From the NCBI GenBank assembly GCA_900756875.1, contig CAAELW010000037.1:1-26723 (forward strand): a stretch of 26,723 nt of DNA. Direction: 5' to 3'. The notes beneath the pieces were generated by a model. That model made no database searches, was not told where the DNA came from, and saw only the letters and a program-made list of their open reading frames with translations. The translations under genes and the position numbers were made by a program. Below, piece by piece: positions 22,815 through 26,723 of the stretch (within the stretch, counting starts at the first letter, position 1; the number at the start of each line of letters is the position of its first letter). The DNA comes from Pasteurellaceae bacterium. GTDB lineage: Bacteria > Pseudomonadota > Gammaproteobacteria > Enterobacterales > Pasteurellaceae.

Positions 22815-23444
22815 ATGAATATTGAAATTATTCCAGTTACAGCCTTTCAGCAAAATTGCTCTCTTATTTGGGATGATGAAAAAAATGCGGCAATTATCGA
22901 TCCTGGTGGCAATGCGGAAAAGCTTATTCAACGCATTGAGGAATTAGAATTAAACCTAAAAGCAGTCTTATTAACACATGGCCATCTTGATCATGTAGGT
23001 GCTGCAGAAGCGATTCGTGAGCATTTTAATATTGAAATCTGGGGCTCACAGGAAGAAGATCGCTTTCTGTTTGAAAGTCTACCACAACAATCTCAGCAGT
23101 TTGGCTTACCTTATATTTCTGCATTTACACCCGATCGCTGGTTTAATCAAGAAGGCGAAAAAATTCAAATTGGCACATTTACCTTTGAAATTCTTCACCT
23201 TCCTGGTCATACACCTGGCCATATTGGTTTTATTGAACACGAAAAAAATATCGCCTTTACCGGTGATGTTCTTTTCCAAAACAGTATTGGTCGTACGGAC
23301 TTCCCTCGCGGGGACTTCGACACATTGATCTCATCAATCAAGAATAAATTATTTACGTTAAATGATGATATGGCTGTCATTGCGGGACATGGCCCTTACA
23401 CAACTATTGGACAAGAAAAACGAAGCAATCCGTTTTTGAAGTAA
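22815..23444 (+). CDS. gloC: Type II glyoxalase-like metallohydrolase GloC (YcbL)
   Basis: GloC hydrolyses S-lactoylglutathione in methylglyoxal detoxification and lacks the C-terminal domain of GloB. The 209-residue cytoplasmic product has the THGHLDHVGA metal motif, then LHLPGHTPGHIGF, AFTGDVLFQNSIGRTDFPRG and the C-terminal VIAGHGPYTTIGQEK, all as in the glyoxalase II superfamily. AAGGAAAA lies before the ATG. It follows mepK as ycbL follows ycbK in E. coli, but here a terminator intervenes. Confidence 0.92.
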   Translation: MNIEIIPVTAFQQNCSLIWDDEKNAAIIDPGGNAEKLIQRIEELELNLKAVLLTHGHLDHVGAAEAIREHFNIEIWGSQEEDRFLFESLPQQSQQFGLPYISAFTPDRWFNQEGEKIQIGTFTFEILHLPGHTPGHIGFIEHEKNIAFTGDVLFQNSIGRTDFPRGDFDTLISSIKNKLFTLNDDMAVIAGHGPYTTIGQEKRSNPFLK

Positions 23445-23461
23445 AGAGCTAAATTTGGGGT

Positions 23462-23490
23462 AAAAAAAAAGCTCCTAATTTCTTAGGAGC
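23462..23490 (-). terminator. Intrinsic terminator for pepT
   Basis: GCTCCTAA (23471-23478) and TTAGGAGC (23483-23490) form an eight-pair stem with a four-base loop. On the minus strand nine Ts follow (23470-23462). It lies 120 bases past the pepT stop and just beyond the gloC stop. Confidence 0.82.
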
Positions 23491-23610
23491 ACCAAAAAGG
23501 AATTTATGAATAAAATCTCTAAAGTTTAGCTTTATCAAAGGAATCTCGATAAAACGCTAACGATTATATTGACATATTCTGACAAATGCAAGCTTTTTCT
23601 TTACACTAAT

Positions 23611-24846
23611 TTACAAATCTTTACAGTTTGCTATTTTTATGACCACTTCGACGGCTTTTTCCATCCCTTCAAGGGTCACTAATTCATGTTTACTATGGAA
23701 ATTATAGCCACCAGTAAAAATATTTGGACAAGCTAATCCTTTCTCTGCTAAAAATGCCCCATCCGTTCCGCCCCGTATTGGTTTATGATTTGGAGTAATA
23801 CCGCAAGCTTTCATTGCTGCGTCCGCGAGTTCAATCGCCTGTGGAACATTTTTGACTGTGTCATACATATTTTTATAACTGTCTTCAATGACACATTCCA
23901 CAGGGTCTTTCAGGCTTTTCTCTCTATTAAATTTTTCTACAAGTTGATAAATAAACGCTTTACGTTGCTCAAATTTAGCTTGGTCAAAATCTCGGATGAG
24001 ATAATGTAGCTCAACTTTCTCAATATCCCCTTTAAAATCATCTAGATGGAAAAAACCCTCTTTTCCTGATGTTTTTTCGGGGACATCATCTTTTGGAAAA
24101 CCTTGTTGAAACTCACAAGCTAACGTAAGCGCATTCACTAATTTGTTTTTAGCATAACCAGGATGAATGCCCCGACCTTTAAAGGTAATTTTTGCCGTCG
24201 CGGCATTAAAGTTCTCATACTCTAACTCACCCACTTCTCCACCATCTATGGTATATGCCCAATCACAAGGAAAATCCTCCAATGGGAAATAATGCATTCC
24301 TAAGCCAATTTCTTCATCAGGCGTAAATGCAACCCGAATATTGCAATGTGGTATATTTTCCCGTTGCAAGACAGAAAGTGCGGTCATAATTTCTGCGATT
24401 CCAGCTTTATTATCTGCACCAAGTAAAGTGGTTCCATCTGTCACAATCAAGGTTTTGCCAATAAGCTGATGTAAAAATGGATAATATACGGGACTAATAA
24501 ACTCTTCCCCTAAACCTAATGCAATATCTCCTCCCCGATAATTTTCGATCACTTCAGGTTGAACATTTTTACCGCTGCATTGTGGGGATGTATCAAGGTG
24601 GGAAATAAAACCAATTGTTTGTGTTAAATTAGGACGATTTGAAGGTAAATAAGCTGTGACAACTGCATGCTTAGTCACATTGACATCTTGTAAGCCTAGT
24701 TCAATTAATTCTTGCTGCAAATGCAAAGCCAACTTCATTTGCCCTGCTGAACTTGGCGAATGTTTTGCAGACGATTTAGATTGCGTATCAAACGCAACAT
24801 AAGTTAAAAATCGCTGTAATAATTCATTGTTATTATGTTCTTCCAT
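23611..24846 (-). CDS. pepT: Peptidase T (tripeptidase)
   Basis: PepT is a cytoplasmic dizinc M20B aminopeptidase that releases the N-terminal residue of tripeptides. The 411-residue product shows the metal-binding sequence in order: GFISHLDTSPQCSG (His, Asp), LLGADNKAGIAEIMTAL (Asp), FTPDEEIGLGM (catalytic Glu-Glu) and YTIDGGEVGELEYENFNAAT. The C-terminal RGGTDGAFLAEKG and NIFTGGYNFHSKHEL complete the site. AAAGGAG lies nine bases before the ATG. A USS at 24376-24384 encodes TALS. It is divergent from potA. Confidence 0.97.
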   Translation of the reverse strand: MEEHNNNELLQRFLTYVAFDTQSKSSAKHSPSSAGQMKLALHLQQELIELGLQDVNVTKHAVVTAYLPSNRPNLTQTIGFISHLDTSPQCSGKNVQPEVIENYRGGDIALGLGEEFISPVYYPFLHQLIGKTLIVTDGTTLLGADNKAGIAEIMTALSVLQRENIPHCNIRVAFTPDEEIGLGMHYFPLEDFPCDWAYTIDGGEVGELEYENFNAATAKITFKGRGIHPGYAKNKLVNALTLACEFQQGFPKDDVPEKTSGKEGFFHLDDFKGDIEKVELHYLIRDFDQAKFEQRKAFIYQLVEKFNREKSLKDPVECVIEDSYKNMYDTVKNVPQAIELADAAMKACGITPNHKPIRGGTDGAFLAEKGLACPNIFTGGYNFHSKHELVTLEGMEKAVEVVIKIANCKDL

Positions 24847-24945
24847 TTTAAAATTCTCCTTTATATCGGCACTAGTCTAATCCCAAAATTCGTTACAGTT
24901 CTTGATATATAACAAGAAAGTGGAGAATTATAAAATTTTCTGAAA

Positions 24946-24978
24946 AAAGTGCGGTCAAATTTTCGATAAATTTTTTCC
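24946..24978 (+). repeat. Extended USS in the pepT-potA intergenic region
   Basis: AAAGTGCGGT (24946-24955) is followed by CAAATTTTCGATAAATTTTTT, split here by its two AT tracts as in the long USS consensus. The rest of the 277-base spacer is AT-rich and contains a hairpin nearer potA. Confidence 0.8.
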
Positions 24979-25048
24979 TAAAAACACGATTAAATCCTTT
25001 TCATCATTAACAATTCGCTATATCATATCTGTTCAATTTTATGTCGCC

Positions 25049-25067
25049 CCTGCATCATTTTTGCAGG
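25049..25067 (+). promoter_or_regulatory. Hairpin in the potA leader, possible attenuator
   Basis: CCTGCA (25049-25054) and TGCAGG (25062-25067) form a short stem with a seven-base loop, followed by TTTATTT. It lies 57 bases before the potA start. It looks like a weak intrinsic terminator, so it could attenuate the polyamine importer operon. Function is inference. Confidence 0.4.
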
Positions 25068-25123
25068 TTTATTTCTACTCAGTACCAATAAAATTGGTGA
25101 AATTAGGGAGAAAACCAAAGCTA

Positions 25124-26242
25124 GTGGAAAATCTGGTTCAAAACAAGCCTATTATTGAGCTTCGTTCTATCAAAAAATCCTATGGTTCCAACACAATTAT
25201 TAATGATTTCAATCTAACCATTAATAACGGCGAATTCGTCACAATTCTTGGCCCTTCAGGCTGTGGTAAAACCACAGTTTTACGTTTATTGGCGGGTTTA
25301 GAAGAATTAGATGAAGGTCATATTATTTTGGATGGTGAGGACATTACCAATGTCCCGGCAGAAAAACGCCATATCAACACTGTATTCCAAAGTTATGCGT
25401 TATTCCCGCATATGACCATTTTTGATAACGTGGCTTTTGGTTTGCGTATGCAAAAAGTAGCAGAAAGTGAAATTAAACCTCGCGTTCTGGATGCATTGCG
25501 TATGGTGCAATTAGAAGAAATGGCCGATCGTAAACCAGCTCAACTTTCTGGTGGTCAGCAACAACGTATCGCGATTGCTCGAGCTGTTGTGAATAAACCA
25601 AAAGTGTTGCTACTTGATGAATCTTTATCTGCGCTGGATTATAAGTTACGTAAACAAATGCAAAACGAACTTAAACAATTACAGCGTCAACTTGGCATTA
25701 CCTTTATTTTCGTTACTCACGATCAAGAAGAAGCGATCACCATGTCTGACCGTATCGTCTTATTACGTAAAGGTAAAATTGCACAAGATGGTTCACCACG
25801 CGAAATCTATGAAGATCCAGCCAACTTATTCGTCGCTCGCTTTATCGGTGAAATCAACGTATTTGATGCCACTGTGATTGAACGTAAATCTGACGATGAA
25901 CTACTTGCTAACGTAGAAGGTCGTGTATGTGATATTCACACCAGTATCTCTGCTGAAAAAGGTCAAAAATTACAAGTGTTATTACGCCCAGAAGATATTG
26001 TGATTGAAGAGCTTGACGAAAATGAGCACTCAAATGCAATTATTGGTCGCATTGTGGATCGTACCTATAAAGGAATGACACTTGAGTCTACAGTAGAATT
26101 TGATCACAACGGTAAACGCGTATTAGTGAGCGAATTCTTTAACGAAGATGACCCACATATGGATCACAGCGTTGGTCAACGTGTAGGTATTACATGGCAC
26201 GAAGGTTGGGAGGTTGTACTCAACGATGAAGATAATCAATAA
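25124..26242 (+). CDS. potA: Spermidine/putrescine ABC transporter ATP-binding protein
   Basis: PotA powers polyamine import through PotB and PotC with the binding protein PotD. The 372-residue product has Walker A (GPSGCGKTT), Q-loop ([10 protein letters not shown]), signature (LSGGQQQR), Walker B ([11 protein letters not shown], with Ser where most have Pro, as in E. coli PotA), H-loop (FVTHDQEE) and a C-terminal TOBE-like domain ([18 protein letters not shown] onward). I chose the GTG at 25124, which gives the [13 protein letters not shown] start of the H. influenzae protein. The frame upstream runs through the leader hairpin. The end overlaps potB by 17 bases. Confidence 0.95.
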   Translation: MENLVQNKPIIELRSIKKSYGSNTIINDFNLTINNGEFVTILGPSGCGKTTVLRLLAGLEELDEGHIILDGEDITNVPAEKRHINTVFQSYALFPHMTIFDNVAFGLRMQKVAESEIKPRVLDALRMVQLEEMADRKPAQLSGGQQQRIAIARAVVNKPKVLLLDESLSALDYKLRKQMQNELKQLQRQLGITFIFVTHDQEEAITMSDRIVLLRKGKIAQDGSPREIYEDPANLFVARFIGEINVFDATVIERKSDDELLANVEGRVCDIHTSISAEKGQKLQVLLRPEDIVIEELDENEHSNAIIGRIVDRTYKGMTLESTVEFDHNGKRVLVSEFFNEDDPHMDHSVGQRVGITWHEGWEVVLNDEDNQ

Positions 26243-26723
26243 TAAATTCCAGAAAATTACTGTTGCAATTATCTTCAGTTGGTTAATCTTCTTTGTGCTA
26301 ATTCCAAACTTATTGGTTTTAACCGTAAGTTTTTTAACCCGAGATGGTAGTGACTTTTATGCTTTGCCATTTACTTTAGAGAACTACACAAACCTGTTTA
26401 ATCCGCTTTATGCACAGGTTGTGTGGAATTCATTGTATATGTCTGGCATCGCGACGATTATTTGCTTACTCATTGGCTATCCATTTGCCTTTATGGTCAG
26501 CAAAATTAATCCAAAATATCGTCCATTTTTGTTGTTCCTCGTGGTATTACCATTCTGGACAAACTCACTTATTCGTATCTATGGGATGAAAGTATTCCTT
26601 GGTGTGAAAGGTGTGTTAAATACCATGTTAATGGATATGGGGATTTTGAGTGAGCCTATTCGTATTTTAAATACCGAAGTAGCTGTAATCATTGGTTTAG
26701 TGTATCTCCTTTTACCATTTATG
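26226..26723 (+). CDS. potB: Spermidine/putrescine transporter permease PotB, cut by the right edge
   Basis: The frame begins at an ATG 17 bases before the potA stop and runs 166 codons to the window end. It encodes [20 protein letters not shown] then [17 protein letters not shown], the first transmembrane helix. Further helices follow, and the permease region begins ([20 protein letters not shown]). The sequence is very close to H. influenzae PotB as I remember it. The EAA loop that contacts PotA lies beyond the window. Overlap with potA implies translational coupling. Confidence 0.95.
   Translation, partial: MKIINNKFQKITVAIIFSWLIFFVLIPNLLVLTVSFLTRDGSDFYALPFTLENYTNLFNPLYAQVVWNSLYMSGIATIICLLIGYPFAFMVSKINPKYRPFLLFLVVLPFWTNSLIRIYGMKVFLGVKGVLNTMLMDMGILSEPIRILNTEVAVIIGLVYLLLPFM

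Overview
The window reads as a chromosomal segment of a Haemophilus species in the family Pasteurellaceae, most like H. parainfluenzae. Three things point there. The nine-base Haemophilus uptake signal AAGTGCGGT (USS) occurs more than 20 times. The tmRNA tag reads ANDEQYALAA. Many proteins (RF1, PotA, PotB, LetB, KdsD) look like H. influenzae proteins as I remember them. The species call is inference.

Layout, left to right. (1) 1-3386, minus strand: a translation-factor cluster of prfA, prmC and sirB1 (coupled by TAATG overlaps), preceded by epmC, the EF-P hydroxylase. (2) 3568-6470: an AraC-type regulator next to a mosaic, decayed region. It holds the 5' end of an ohr-like gene, the 5' end of a Neisseria-type nnrS, an intact cadmium transporter gene cadD, a duplicated ABC-ATPase tail, a structured inverted-repeat element, a 5'-truncated Neisseria-like ABC ATPase, the 3' end of an alcohol-dehydrogenase-like gene, and a terminator made of two inverted Neisseria uptake sequences. 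(3) 6476-8580: a divergent pair (periplasmic metallo-beta-lactamase-fold enzyme; DJ-1/PfpI-AraC regulator) bounded by direct repeats of about 62 bases. (4) 8689-12079: mdaB, tmRNA (ssrA), a secreted protein of unknown function, dinB under a clear LexA box, and RNase P RNA (rnpB). (5) 12204-18466: kdsD-kdsC for Kdo synthesis, convergent with letA-letB (seven MCE repeats), then proQ divergent from letA. (6) 18495-23444: envelope and peptidoglycan genes prc, an L,D-transpeptidase gene, mepK, then gloC. (7) 23611-26723: pepT, divergent from the polyamine importer genes potA and potB (cut by the right edge).

Most of the window is ordinary core genome. The part that deserves attention is 4560-6540, where Haemophilus gene remnants, Neisseria-type DNA and an AT-rich Gram-positive-like cadD are nested. 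This stretch lies in a 4.7-kb gap (3528-8220) without a perfect Haemophilus USS. The likely history is uptake of Neisseria DNA that already carried cadD, with loss of part of a resident ohr/dehydrogenase locus and the AraC regulator left without intact target genes. Several terminators in the window are built from inverted USS pairs.
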